Assembly: GCA_016705325.1 (NCBI GenBank)
Contig: JADIYJ010000029.1
Span: 1-64,000 of the forward strand
Length of the DNA stretch: 64,000 nt
Origin: Pseudomonadota bacterium
GTDB taxonomy: Bacteria; Pseudomonadota; Gammaproteobacteria; Steroidobacterales; Steroidobacteraceae
Reading direction: 5' to 3'
In this document: one piece after another, positions 34,028 through 42,288 of the stretch
How positions within the stretch are numbered: position 1 is the stretch's first letter
How the letters are laid out: each line of letters begins with the position of its first letter
Made by a program: the position numbers and the translations under genes
Notes under the pieces: generated by a model
Database searches by the model: none
Told to the model about the DNA's origin: nothing
The model's input: the letters and a program-made list of their open reading frames with translations, nothing else

Positions 34028-35820
34028 GTCGCGGCCTCGGCGCTGCCGCTGATGCCGTCTGCGAACTGCAGTGCGGCGAGGCGCGCGTAAAGTTCGCTGC
34101 CACGCACGAGTTCGGCATGCGTGCCCTGTGCAACGATGCGGCCGTGGTCCATGACGACGATGCGGTCCGCCTGCAGCACCGTTGCCAGCCGGTGCGCGAT
34201 GATGATGGTGGTGCGGCCTTGCATCAGGCGATCGAGCGCGGCCTGCACCAGCCGCTCGCTTTCCGCATCGAGCGCGCTCGTTGCTTCGTCGAGCAGCAGG
34301 AGCGGCGGATCGCGCAGGATCGCGCGCGCGATCGCGATGCGCTGGCGCTGCCCGCCCGAGAGTCGCGTGCCGCGCTCACCGAGGAAGGTGTCGTAGCCCT
34401 CGGGCAGCTTACGCAGGAACTCGTCAGCGGCGGCTGCTTGCGCGGCGTTCTCCACGTCGGCATCGGTAGCGCCCGGCCGGCCATAGCGGATGTTCTCACG
34501 TGCGCTCGCTGCGAACAGTACGGTGTCCTGCGGTACAAGACCGATTCGGCTGCGGACTGCCAGCGGATCCGCCTGCGAGACGTCGACGCCGTCGATCAGC
34601 ACGCGGCCCGACTCCGGGTCGTAGAACCGCAACAGCAACTGGAACGTCGTGCTCTTGCCCGCGCCCGAGGGGCCGACGAACGCGACGGTCTCGCCCTTGC
34701 GCACCTGCAGGTCAAACGTGTCCAGGGCCCTTGCCTCAGGCCGGGACGGATACCGGAACGTGACTTTTTCGAAGCTGATTTCGCCGCGCCCGGGCACGGG
34801 CAGCGCGACCGGTTGCGCCGGCACCTGGATCGTGGGTTGCGCATTCTCGAGTTCGAGCAGGCGTTCCATGGCACCGGCGGCGCGCTGCACTTCACCCCAC
34901 ATTTCACTGAGACTGGCCGCGGCGATCGCCACGTAACCGGCGTACAGCAGGAACTGGCCAAGCTGGCCGCCGGTCATTTCGCCGCGCACCACCGCGTGCG
35001 CGCCCATCCAGAGCACGAACGTGATGGCACCGAAGACCAGCATCGTGGCCAGCGCGGTAAGCGTGGAGCGCGTCCTGGTGCGGCGCACGGCGGCGCCGAA
35101 GGAGTCCTCGACCGCCGCGTCGAACCGGTTCGTATTGACCTGCTCCAGCGTGAAGGCCTGCACCGTCTGCACGGCGTTCAGCGTTTCGTCGGCGATGCTG
35201 CTGGTGTCGGCGATGCGGTCCTGCGACGTGCGAGAAAGCCGGCGCACGCGGCGGCCGAGCACGATCAGCGGCACGATGACCACCGGGATCAACACCACCA
35301 GGATGGCGGTGAGCTTGAGGCTGGTCACGCCCAGCATCACGAGGCTGCCGATCAGCGAGAGGGTGGAGCGCAGCGTGATCGACAGGTTGACGCCGGCGAT
35401 CGACTGCACCAGCGTCGTGTCCGCCGTCAGTCGCGAGAGCACTTCGCCGATGCGGGTGACTTCGAAGAACGCGGGATCCATGCGGATGACGCGCGCGTAG
35501 ACGGCCGAGCGCAGGTCGGCCACGACGCGCTCGCCGAGCCAGCTCACCAGGTAGAAGCGCAGCGCCGCAAACACGCCGAAGATCGCCGCCGCCGCGAGGA
35601 ACGCAAGGAAGTACTGGTTGATCGTGTCGCTGCTCTTCGACGCGATCCCGTTGTCGATCAGGTAACGCAGCGCGATCGGCAGCGCCAGCATTGCGGCGGC
35701 TGCCACCAGCAGGGCGAGGAGCGCCAGCACCAGGACGCCGCGGTATGGGCGCAGGTACGGCACCAGGGCGCGCAAGGGGCCGAGCGAACGCGACTTCGGG
35801 CGGTCTGCGGGGACGCTCAC
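34024..35820 (-). CDS. ABC exporter, fused membrane and ATP-binding domains (MsbA-like)
   Basis: The 598-residue half-transporter has six hydrophobic helices (residues about 20-310). A nucleotide-binding domain follows with Walker A GPSGAGKST, Q-loop, signature LSGGQRQRIAIARA, Walker B LLLLDEATSALD and the switch His in IIIAHRLATV. It should homodimerise in the inner membrane and export a hydrophobic compound such as a lipid, drug or peptide. The fold resembles MsbA/LmrA, but no LPS genes are nearby, so the substrate is open. It is upstream of the GNAT and M81 genes. Confidence 0.92.
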   Translation of the reverse strand: MSVPADRPKSRSLGPLRALVPYLRPYRGVLVLALLALLVAAAAMLALPIALRYLIDNGIASKSSDTINQYFLAFLAAAAIFGVFAALRFYLVSWLGERVVADLRSAVYARVIRMDPAFFEVTRIGEVLSRLTADTTLVQSIAGVNLSITLRSTLSLIGSLVMLGVTSLKLTAILVVLIPVVIVPLIVLGRRVRRLSRTSQDRIADTSSIADETLNAVQTVQAFTLEQVNTNRFDAAVEDSFGAAVRRTRTRSTLTALATMLVFGAITFVLWMGAHAVVRGEMTGGQLGQFLLYAGYVAIAAASLSEMWGEVQRAAGAMERLLELENAQPTIQVPAQPVALPVPGRGEISFEKVTFRYPSRPEARALDTFDLQVRKGETVAFVGPSGAGKSTTFQLLLRFYDPESGRVLIDGVDVSQADPLAVRSRIGLVPQDTVLFAASARENIRYGRPGATDADVENAAQAAAADEFLRKLPEGYDTFLGERGTRLSGGQRQRIAIARAILRDPPLLLLDEATSALDAESERLVQAALDRLMQGRTTIIIAHRLATVLQADRIVVMDHGRIVAQGTHAELVRGSELYARLAALQFADGISGSAEAAT

Positions 35821-35903
35821 TGTGCTTGCGCGTGCTGCTCGCGGTTCAGGTCAGGCATGCCTGCAGGATAGGGGCCGGTCGCACCGGCCACAACCGCGGC
35901 GGG

Positions 35904-37430
35904 TTACTCCGGCGCGGGACCGGGAAACTGCTCGCGCAGCAGGCGCTTGAGGATCTTGCCGGAAGGGTTGCGCGGCAGCGCGCTCATGAAGACGTACGTC
36001 CTCGGCTGCTTGAAGCGCGCCAGCCGCGACTGGGCCAGCGTCCTGAGTTCCTGGACGAGGAGTTCGTCGTCGCCTTTCCAGTCGTCGCCACGCACGATCA
36101 CGGCGCCGACGCATTCACCCCACCTGGGCGACGGCTGCCCGATCACGCCGACCTCACGCACACCGGCATGCCCGCCCAGCACGTCCTCCACCTCGGCCGG
36201 GTACACGTTCTCGCCGCCCGTGATCACCATGTCTTTCGAGCGGTCCTTGATGTAGATGAAACCCTCGGCGTCGACCTCGGCAATGTCGCCCGTGTGGAAC
36301 CAGCCCTCGCGGATCGCTTCCTGCGTCGCGTCGGGGCGATTCCAGTAGCCGCTGATCAGGTGCGGGCCGCGTGTGACGACCTCCCCGGGAATTCCAGGCG
36401 GTACCGGCGTGCCGGCTTTGTCGACGACGCGCACGTCGATGCCGAAGTACGGCATGCCGGTGGAACCGACCTTGCTGCGCGCGTGCTCGGACGACATCAG
36501 GCAGATGCCGCCGTGCGTCTCGGTCAGGCCATACACCTGCAGGATCTCCACGCCCATGGCCAGGTAGGCTTCGATCAGGTTGACCGGGACGGGAGCAGCG
36601 CCGCAAAGCACCCAGCGCAACGCGGGCCTCGCGGTCGTCGTGCGCTTCGGGTGCTGGTACAGGAGCGCGAGCATCGCCGGCACGGCGAAGAAACCCGTGA
36701 TCTTTTCGGCATCGACGAGGTCCCACATTACGCCGGGATCGAACTGCTTCAGCAACACCGTCGTCATGCCGCGGTACACCGCCGACATCGCGAGCCCGAC
36801 GCCGCCAATGTGGAACAACGGCGCCACGATGATGTTGCGTTCCCCGTGGCGCAGGTCAGAGGTCGCCAGCATGCTGGCGAGCCAGGCGATGTTCGCGGCA
36901 TGCGACATCAGCGCGCCCTTCGGCCGGCCGGTCGTGCCGCTGGTGTACATCATGTAGAGGGGGTCGGTGCCGGCCGCGCCGATCGGCGGCTCTGCGGTGG
37001 AGGCCGCGGCGACGGCGGCGGTGTAGTCGCCTTCGTCGGCGGCCAGCCAGCGGATGTTCGGGAACTGCTGGCGCAGCGGTTCCACCAGCGCCTTCTGCTC
37101 GGCGGCATACAGGACGGCGACGGCACCTGCGTCCATGAGCTGGTAAGACAGCTCGGGTACCGACAGACGCCAGTTGAGCGTGACGAAGACGAAGCCTGCC
37201 TTGGCACAGGCGTAGAAGGATTCGATGAACTGCGACTGGTTCGGCATCAGGCAGGCGATGCGTTCGCCCGGACTGAACTCCATGGCCAGCAGCGTGTTCG
37301 CTGTCTGGTTGGTGCGATCGTTGAGCTGACGGAAGTCGCAGCGCGCGCCCGACGCGGTGTCGACGATGGCCTCTACACTTGGCCCGATCTTGGCTCGCTC
37401 CGACAGCACCTGTCCGGAATTCAGCAGCAT
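35904..37430 (-). CDS. Acyl-CoA synthetase (AMP-dependent ligase)
   Basis: The 508-residue enzyme activates a fatty or aromatic acid to its CoA thioester through an acyl-AMP intermediate. It shows the P-loop-like YTSGTTGRPKGALMSH, the A5 motif YGLTETHGG, the TGD motif (GWFHTGDIAEVD), IYIKDRSKDMVITGGENVYP, and the catalytic Lys in NPSGKILKRLL. The start at 37430 is supported by GGAG upstream; the longer open frame is noncoding. It is divergent from an acyl-CoA dehydrogenase gene, forming a two-gene acyl-CoA oxidation locus. Chain length cannot be read from the sequence. Confidence 0.92.
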   Translation of the reverse strand: MLLNSGQVLSERAKIGPSVEAIVDTASGARCDFRQLNDRTNQTANTLLAMEFSPGERIACLMPNQSQFIESFYACAKAGFVFVTLNWRLSVPELSYQLMDAGAVAVLYAAEQKALVEPLRQQFPNIRWLAADEGDYTAAVAAASTAEPPIGAAGTDPLYMMYTSGTTGRPKGALMSHAANIAWLASMLATSDLRHGERNIIVAPLFHIGGVGLAMSAVYRGMTTVLLKQFDPGVMWDLVDAEKITGFFAVPAMLALLYQHPKRTTTARPALRWVLCGAAPVPVNLIEAYLAMGVEILQVYGLTETHGGICLMSSEHARSKVGSTGMPYFGIDVRVVDKAGTPVPPGIPGEVVTRGPHLISGYWNRPDATQEAIREGWFHTGDIAEVDAEGFIYIKDRSKDMVITGGENVYPAEVEDVLGGHAGVREVGVIGQPSPRWGECVGAVIVRGDDWKGDDELLVQELRTLAQSRLARFKQPRTYVFMSALPRNPSGKILKRLLREQFPGPAPE

Positions 37431-37542
37431 GTCCCGTCTCCCCCGCTGGCAAGGTCCGTCTTGGACCCAGCGGCAAACTAGCTGCCTCTGGACAAGAACG
37501 CCAGTTTCCTTTGTGATCGTCGCCTCCTGCGAGGTGAACCCC
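37431..37542. promoter_or_regulatory. Divergent promoter region of the acyl-CoA synthetase and dehydrogenase genes
   Basis: This 112-base gap between divergent start codons should carry both promoters and probably a shared regulator site. GAGGTGA precedes the dehydrogenase start. No clear palindrome of the FadR/PsrA type is visible. Confidence 0.35.
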
Positions 37543-38571
37543 ATGGATGCCTATCGTTCCGCCTGGCTCGACGACGAGCTGGATCTCTTCCGTGACGCCG
37601 TCCGGCGCTTCGTCCAGATGGAAATCGTGCCGCACGATGCGCGCTGGCGCGAACAGCACCACGTCGATCGGGAACTCTGGAACAAGGCCGGTGCAGTCGG
37701 GCTGCTGTGCACGGACATCCCGGCAGAATACGGCGGTGCCGGCGGCGACGTGCGGCACGAAGCGATCGTGGCCGAGGAAATGGGCCGGCACGGCATCACC
37801 AGCCTCGGGCACGCGGTGCACAGCATCGTCGCGCACTACGTGCTCAATTACGGGACCGAGGCACAGAAGCGGGACTGGTTGTCGCGCATGGCCACCGGCG
37901 AACTCGTGGGCGCGATCGCGATGACCGAGCCGGGCGCAGGTTCCGACCTGCAGTCGATCCGGACGCGGGCAGTGCGCGAGGGCGATGAATACGTCATCAG
38001 CGGCTCGAAGACGTTCATCTCGAACGGCCTGCACGCGGGCCTGGTCGGCGTGGTGGTCAAGACCGATTTGTTCTTCGACGATTGCCGCGTGCCGGTCTCT
38101 TGCCTACTCGGTCCGGCCGAAGGACAGGGTTTCGTGCAGATGATGCGCGACCTGCCGTACGAGCGAGTCCTGCTCGCCATCGGCGGGCTTGGCGCGATGG
38201 AATACGCGCTCAAGCTCACCGCTGACTACACGCGCGAACGCAAGGTCTTCGGCAAGCCGCTGCTGGAACTGCAGAACACGCGGTTCAAGCTTGCGGAAGT
38301 AAAGACCAGCGTGCACGTCGCCCGCGTCTTCGTCGACGACTGCATTCTCAAGCTGCGTGCAGGCAAGCTCGATACCGTCACCGCCTCGATGGCCAAGTAC
38401 TGGGTCACCGACATGCAGAACAAAGTCATGGACGAGTGCCTGCAGCTGTTCGGCGGCTACGGCTACACACGCGAGTACCCCATCTCGCAGCTGTACGTGG
38501 ATTCGCGCGTGCAGCGCATCTACGGCGGTGCGAACGAGATCATGAAGGAAATCATCGCAAGGTCGATCTGA
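37543..38571 (+). CDS. Acyl-CoA dehydrogenase, apparent internal in-frame deletion
   Basis: The 342-residue flavoenzyme has the ACAD fold: GLLCTDIPAEYGGAGGD, the FAD loop IAMTEPGAGSDLQSI, YTRERKVFGKPLLELQNTRF, QLFGGYGYTREYPISQLYVD and IYGGANEIMKEIIARS. In the C-terminal motif Gly replaces the MCAD catalytic Glu. The base is therefore probably the Glu in DLPYERVLLA, as in long-chain and isovaleryl-CoA dehydrogenases. Relatives are about 380 residues. Here FISNGLHAGLVGVVVKT is joined directly to DLFFDDCRVP, so about 35-40 residues of the middle beta domain are missing at codons around 38064-38070. FAD and substrate contacts lie there, so activity is doubtful if the sequence is correct. Confidence 0.87.
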   Translation: MDAYRSAWLDDELDLFRDAVRRFVQMEIVPHDARWREQHHVDRELWNKAGAVGLLCTDIPAEYGGAGGDVRHEAIVAEEMGRHGITSLGHAVHSIVAHYVLNYGTEAQKRDWLSRMATGELVGAIAMTEPGAGSDLQSIRTRAVREGDEYVISGSKTFISNGLHAGLVGVVVKTDLFFDDCRVPVSCLLGPAEGQGFVQMMRDLPYERVLLAIGGLGAMEYALKLTADYTRERKVFGKPLLELQNTRFKLAEVKTSVHVARVFVDDCILKLRAGKLDTVTASMAKYWVTDMQNKVMDECLQLFGGYGYTREYPISQLYVDSRVQRIYGGANEIMKEIIARSI

Positions 38572-38621
38572 CCGTCCAGCGACCACCGGGGCACGACGCG
38601 CCGATTTTCACGGCGCTGCCG

Positions 38622-39020
38622 TCAAAGCTTGCGCTGCAGCGCCAGCACGTACGGATGCAGCGTGGCTGACATGACCCCGGCGACGACGGCGGGGTCGGAT
38701 TCCATAAATTGCCTTGCGGCCGCTTCGTTCTCAGCCTCGAACACCACGAGGCCGAAGGTCGTGTCGAGCGGTTCAGTGGTCCTGCCGGCGAAGATCACCT
38801 GCCCTGCCTTCACGGAGTCGACGAGGCGGGCGAAGTGCCGGCTGACTGCGTCGTTGTCCGCCTGGGTCCACCTGGCCTGGTCGTGGAGTGCGGGAGCGAC
38901 CCGCAGCACGTAGAGGTACTGCTGCGCTTTCGGCGCATCCTGCCCCTGCGCGGGCCATGGTGTCCCGGCAAGGGCGACCGCCAGGAACATCGTCTTTATG
39001 ATTCTCTGCAATGCGAACAT
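38622..39020 (-). CDS. Exported YCII-related domain protein
   Basis: The 132-residue protein has a signal peptide (MFLAVALAGTPWPAQG). It is followed by a ferredoxin-like-fold YCII domain (QQYLYVLRVAPALHDQARWT; DAVSRHFARLVDSVKAGQVI; FAGRTTEPLDTTFGLVVFEA; MESDPAVVAGVMSATLHPY). YCII proteins are mostly uncharacterised small enzymes or binding proteins; an exported form is less common. The start at 39020 has a strong GGAGG-like site (GACAAGGAGGTCCCG). It is the downstream neighbour of the VanX-like gene and starts 14 bases from its stop. Confidence 0.85.
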   Translation of the reverse strand: MFALQRIIKTMFLAVALAGTPWPAQGQDAPKAQQYLYVLRVAPALHDQARWTQADNDAVSRHFARLVDSVKAGQVIFAGRTTEPLDTTFGLVVFEAENEAAARQFMESDPAVVAGVMSATLHPYVLALQRKL

Positions 39021-39033
39021 CGGGACCTCCTTG

Positions 39034-39786
39034 TCAACGGGCTCGCGGCAGATCCTTGAAGCGGGCATTGCCGATCCGGTACTGCTGCCAGTTACGGCAG
39101 TCGTAGTGCCACCACTCGTCGTCGTTGACGGTGAAGCCTTCCGCTTCCATTGCCGTGCGCAGCAGGTCGCGCGCCGCGCGTTGTTCCGCGGTGCCACCGG
39201 CGTAGTTCGGATGGGCGCGCTCCGAGAACTCGTCGTAGCCGCTCGGCATCGATACCTCCAGGGCCGTCTTCAAGTCGTACAGGCTCAGGTCGATTGCGCA
39301 GCCCCGGTTGTGGCGCGAGCCGGTCGCCGAGTTGGCCACGAAGTCTCGCTTCTCGTTCGGCGTCGCCTCCCAGAACAGCCACGTGACATACCAGGGGCGA
39401 TACCCGTCGAACAGCAGCAAGCCGTAGCCGTGCGCCTGCACGGCCTGGTTGGCCCGCACCACGGCCTCGGCTGCCGGGCGTTGCAGGAAAACCCGGGCTT
39501 CGGGATAGATGGGCGCTCGCAGGAAGTTGTCGGAGCCTGCGTAACGCACGTCCAGCCGCAGGCTCGGGTCGAGCGTGAAGACTTCCACCAGGTCGGTGTC
39601 CAGGAACTCACCGGTCTCGTCCGGCGGCAGTGCCCGCAGCGCATCGGCCCGCAACTGCTCCAGCTTGCTGACCGGCAGGGCTGGCACCGGGTAACGCGAC
39701 GGGGATCCGGCGCAAGCCGACAGCAGGGTCGCCAGCAGTCCGGCAAACAACGCGGCACGCCGCCCGTAGAGTGCGCGCGGGTTCAT
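39034..39786 (-). CDS. D-alanyl-D-alanine dipeptidase (VanX/DdpX family), lipoprotein
   Basis: The 250-residue protein has a lipoprotein signal (ALFAGLLATLLSAC). It has the M15D zinc peptidase motifs: SRHNRGCAIDLSLYD (SxHxxGxAxD) and EWWHYDCRNW (ExxH). LFDGYRPWYVTWLFW holds the substrate Arg region. It probably cleaves D-Ala-D-Ala or related dipeptides from peptidoglycan turnover in the periplasm. No vancomycin-resistance ligase is nearby, so a recycling role is more likely. ATG 39786 is chosen over 39843 because it places the lipoprotein signal near the start. Confidence 0.9.
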   Translation of the reverse strand: MNPRALYGRRAALFAGLLATLLSACAGSPSRYPVPALPVSKLEQLRADALRALPPDETGEFLDTDLVEVFTLDPSLRLDVRYAGSDNFLRAPIYPEARVFLQRPAAEAVVRANQAVQAHGYGLLLFDGYRPWYVTWLFWEATPNEKRDFVANSATGSRHNRGCAIDLSLYDLKTALEVSMPSGYDEFSERAHPNYAGGTAEQRAARDLLRTAMEAEGFTVNDDEWWHYDCRNWQQYRIGNARFKDLPRAR

Positions 39787-39951
39787 GCCGGAACGCGCTC
39801 GTACAGGAAAATCCGGAGTTCCGTGGCTTGCATGGAGGTGCATTGTCGGGTCGTCGGGCTCGCTGCGGCAATCTCTGTCTCAGGTACGCCCGATCGCCGT
39901 CGCGGGCGTAGAATCGATGTCCGAGCATACCGTCGTCCGCAGGGGAGCGTC

Positions 39952-40428
39952 ATGACCGATCAGATTCTGGCTGCAGTGCTGAAGCATCCGTTCGTGGAGG
40001 GCCTGACGCCCGAACATTGCGCGACGCTGGCGTCGCTGGCCCGGCCGGTCAGCTTTGCGCACGGCGACATGATCTTCCGCGAGGGCGACGCCAGGCACGA
40101 GTTCTTCCTGTTGCTGCACGGACGCGTGGCGCTCGAGATGATGGCGCAGGGCAAGGCGCTGCGCGTGCACACGCTCGAGGGCGGCGACGAGCTCGGCTGG
40201 TCCTCGGTCATCGTTGGCCGCGGCAAGCTGTTCCAGGCGCGCGCGCTCGAGCCGGTCGAGGCGCTGGCTTTCGACGGCTATGCGCTGCTCGAGCGCTGCC
40301 GCGCCGACACCGGCTTCGGCTACAAGATCATGCACCGGCTGCTGGGGGTGGTCTCCGAGCGTCTGCAGGCCGCGCGGTTGCAGGTGCTGGACTCGCACTC
40401 CCCGATTGCAAGGCGGGCGGGGGCCTGA
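39952..40428 (+). CDS. Cyclic nucleotide-binding domain protein without DNA-binding domain
   Basis: The 158-residue protein is a single cNMP-binding beta-roll (FVEGLTPEHCATLASLA; MIFREGDARHEFFLLLHGRV; LEGGDELGWSSVIV; RALEPVEALAFDG) followed by two helices. The phosphate-binding Arg-Ser pair of CRP is not obvious (GDELGWSSVIVGRGKLFQAR), so the ligand may differ. There is no helix-turn-helix, so it is not a complete Crp/Fnr regulator. It may act by protein contact. The GGGGAG site upstream supports ATG 39952. It is divergent from the VanX-like gene. Confidence 0.87.
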   Translation: MTDQILAAVLKHPFVEGLTPEHCATLASLARPVSFAHGDMIFREGDARHEFFLLLHGRVALEMMAQGKALRVHTLEGGDELGWSSVIVGRGKLFQARALEPVEALAFDGYALLERCRADTGFGYKIMHRLLGVVSERLQAARLQVLDSHSPIARRAGA

Positions 40429-40483
40429 GGCCGCTCCGGCGGCGAGGGCGAACGGCGCGCCGAAGCAGGATGCCCAGCGGCCT

Positions 40484-40864
40484 TCAGCGCGGCGCTGTCG
40501 GCCCGTCGCGCGATGGGATGCGGTAGAGCCGGACGGCCAGCGCCAGCGCCATCATCGCCAGCAGCGCCTGCAGCCACGGCTGCGTGACGACCAGCAGGAT
40601 CGAGAGGCCGAACGAAACGAGCATCGTCACGATCGCGACGATCTTCGTCCGGTACGGCAGGCTGCCGTGCTGATACCACTCCTTGAGCATCGGACCCAGC
40701 CAGCGGTGGCCCAGCATCCACTCGTGGAAGGGACGATACGCGCGCGCAAAGCACGCCGCCGCGAGGATGAACAGCGGTGTCGCCGGCAGCAACGGCAGCA
40801 ACACGCCCGCAATACCCAGTGTGAACGCGACCGTTCCGGCAACGAAGAAAAACGCCCGCACCAC
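40484..40864 (-). CDS. YbaN family inner membrane protein (DUF454)
   Basis: The 126-residue protein has three to four hydrophobic helices (FFFVAGTVAFTLGIAGVLLP; LLPATPLFILAAACFAR; LVSFGLSILLVVTQPW; ALLAMMALALAVRLYRIP). It has the family motif CFARAYRPFHEWMLGHRWLG. The function is unknown. The start is GTG at 40864. It lies 38 bases after nuoN on the same strand and may be read from the complex I transcript. Confidence 0.88.
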   Translation of the reverse strand: MVRAFFFVAGTVAFTLGIAGVLLPLLPATPLFILAAACFARAYRPFHEWMLGHRWLGPMLKEWYQHGSLPYRTKIVAIVTMLVSFGLSILLVVTQPWLQALLAMMALALAVRLYRIPSRDGPTAPR

Positions 40865-40902
40865 GGGCGACCCCCGCTCGTGGTCCAGCCAGGGACCGCC
40901 GC

Positions 40903-42288
40903 TCAGAACCGATCAAGCAACCAGCCGGGGAAGAATGCCAGCACGATTGCCGGTGCAAGGCAGAGCAGGCTCGCCGCGAGCGCCAGGCGCCGCGGATGCC
41001 CGGCAGGCTGGTCCGCCGTCGCCGCGTTCATGAACATGTACTGGATGACGCGCAGGTAGAAGTAGATGCCGAGGTAGCTCGCCACGAGGCCGAGTACGGC
41101 GTACCCGGTGTAACCCGCCGCCAGGACGTTGCGGAATACCAGGAACTTGGCGACGAACCCGGGCAGGGGCGGCAGGCCGGCCAGGGAAAGCATCGAGACT
41201 GCCAGCATGATCGCGGCGAACGGACGGCGCTGGTACAGGCCCTGCAGCGACTCGAGCCGGTCGCTGCGTTCGTCGTCGGTGCCGCGCGGCAGCACGGTGA
41301 ATGCCAGCACGTTCATGATCCCGTACACGACGACGTAGAAGATGACCGCCTGCGCCCGGCCTGGACCCGCGCCGAGCAGCGCATAGAACAGGTAGCCTGC
41401 GTGCGCGATCGACGAATAGGCAATCATCCGGCGGAAACTCGTCTGCCGGATGGCCGCCACGTTGCCCCAGATCATCGAGACGAGCGGCAGGACGGCCAGC
41501 ACGTCGACAAGCGGACGTGCCACCGGCGCCGTTTCGAACAGGCGCAGCGCCGCAAACAGCACGCCCGCCTTGATGATCGTGGCCATGAAGGCCGTCACCG
41601 GCACGCTGGCCCCTTCATAGGCATCCGGCGCCCAGCCGTGGAACGGCACGATGGCCGCCTTGAGGAACAGCGAGGCCACCACCAGCACGACGCCCGCGAT
41701 GGGCAGGGTGTCGGACGAACCCAGCGCAGCAGCGAAAACGGCGGTCGACATCGAGCCGCTCCAGCCGTACAGCAGCGCGACACCCATCAGGAATGTCGCC
41801 GTGGCCGTGCCGCCCAGCACCAGGTACTTGAGCGCCGCCTCGGCACTGTCGGCTCGCAGCTGGGCCAGCAGCACGAGCGCGTACACCGGCAACGACATCA
41901 GCTCGAGACCGAGGAACAGCGTGGGCAGGCTATCCGAGGAGACCAGCAGGCACGCACCGTACAGCGAGGCGAGCAGCAGCACGTAGTACCGCGTCTCGGC
42001 GAAGTCATCGCGCGAGATCAGCACGACCGGCAGCGCCAATGCGATCAGCGCGAACTTGGCGAGCGACGCATCCGGGCTGACGGAGAAATGGCCGTTGAAG
42101 GGTGCTCCAGCGTAACCCTCCACGTGCAGCATGAGCGCCGCGGCAGCCGCTGCGGCCAGCGCCATGAAGGCCACGACGAAGCCGTCGCGCGGCCGGCCGC
42201 GAAGGATTTCCAGCGTGAGCAGGACGACCATTCCGGCGAGCAGCAGGTGCTCGGGCAGCATCGCCTTGACGACTTCGTCCCAGTTCAT
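40903..42288 (-). CDS. nuoN: NADH-quinone oxidoreductase subunit N
   Basis: The 461-residue antiporter-like membrane subunit has about 14 helices. Family landmarks are LFLGLELMSLPVYALVLLAQ, the proton-channel Lys segments (KAAIVPFHGWAPDAYEGA) and SIAHAGYLFYALLGAG. It is one of three proton-translocating subunits of complex I. It is the last nuo gene, overlapping nuoM by four bases. Confidence 0.95.
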   Translation of the reverse strand: MNWDEVVKAMLPEHLLLAGMVVLLTLEILRGRPRDGFVVAFMALAAAAAAALMLHVEGYAGAPFNGHFSVSPDASLAKFALIALALPVVLISRDDFAETRYYVLLLASLYGACLLVSSDSLPTLFLGLELMSLPVYALVLLAQLRADSAEAALKYLVLGGTATATFLMGVALLYGWSGSMSTAVFAAALGSSDTLPIAGVVLVVASLFLKAAIVPFHGWAPDAYEGASVPVTAFMATIIKAGVLFAALRLFETAPVARPLVDVLAVLPLVSMIWGNVAAIRQTSFRRMIAYSSIAHAGYLFYALLGAGPGRAQAVIFYVVVYGIMNVLAFTVLPRGTDDERSDRLESLQGLYQRRPFAAIMLAVSMLSLAGLPPLPGFVAKFLVFRNVLAAGYTGYAVLGLVASYLGIYFYLRVIQYMFMNAATADQPAGHPRRLALAASLLCLAPAIVLAFFPGWLLDRF

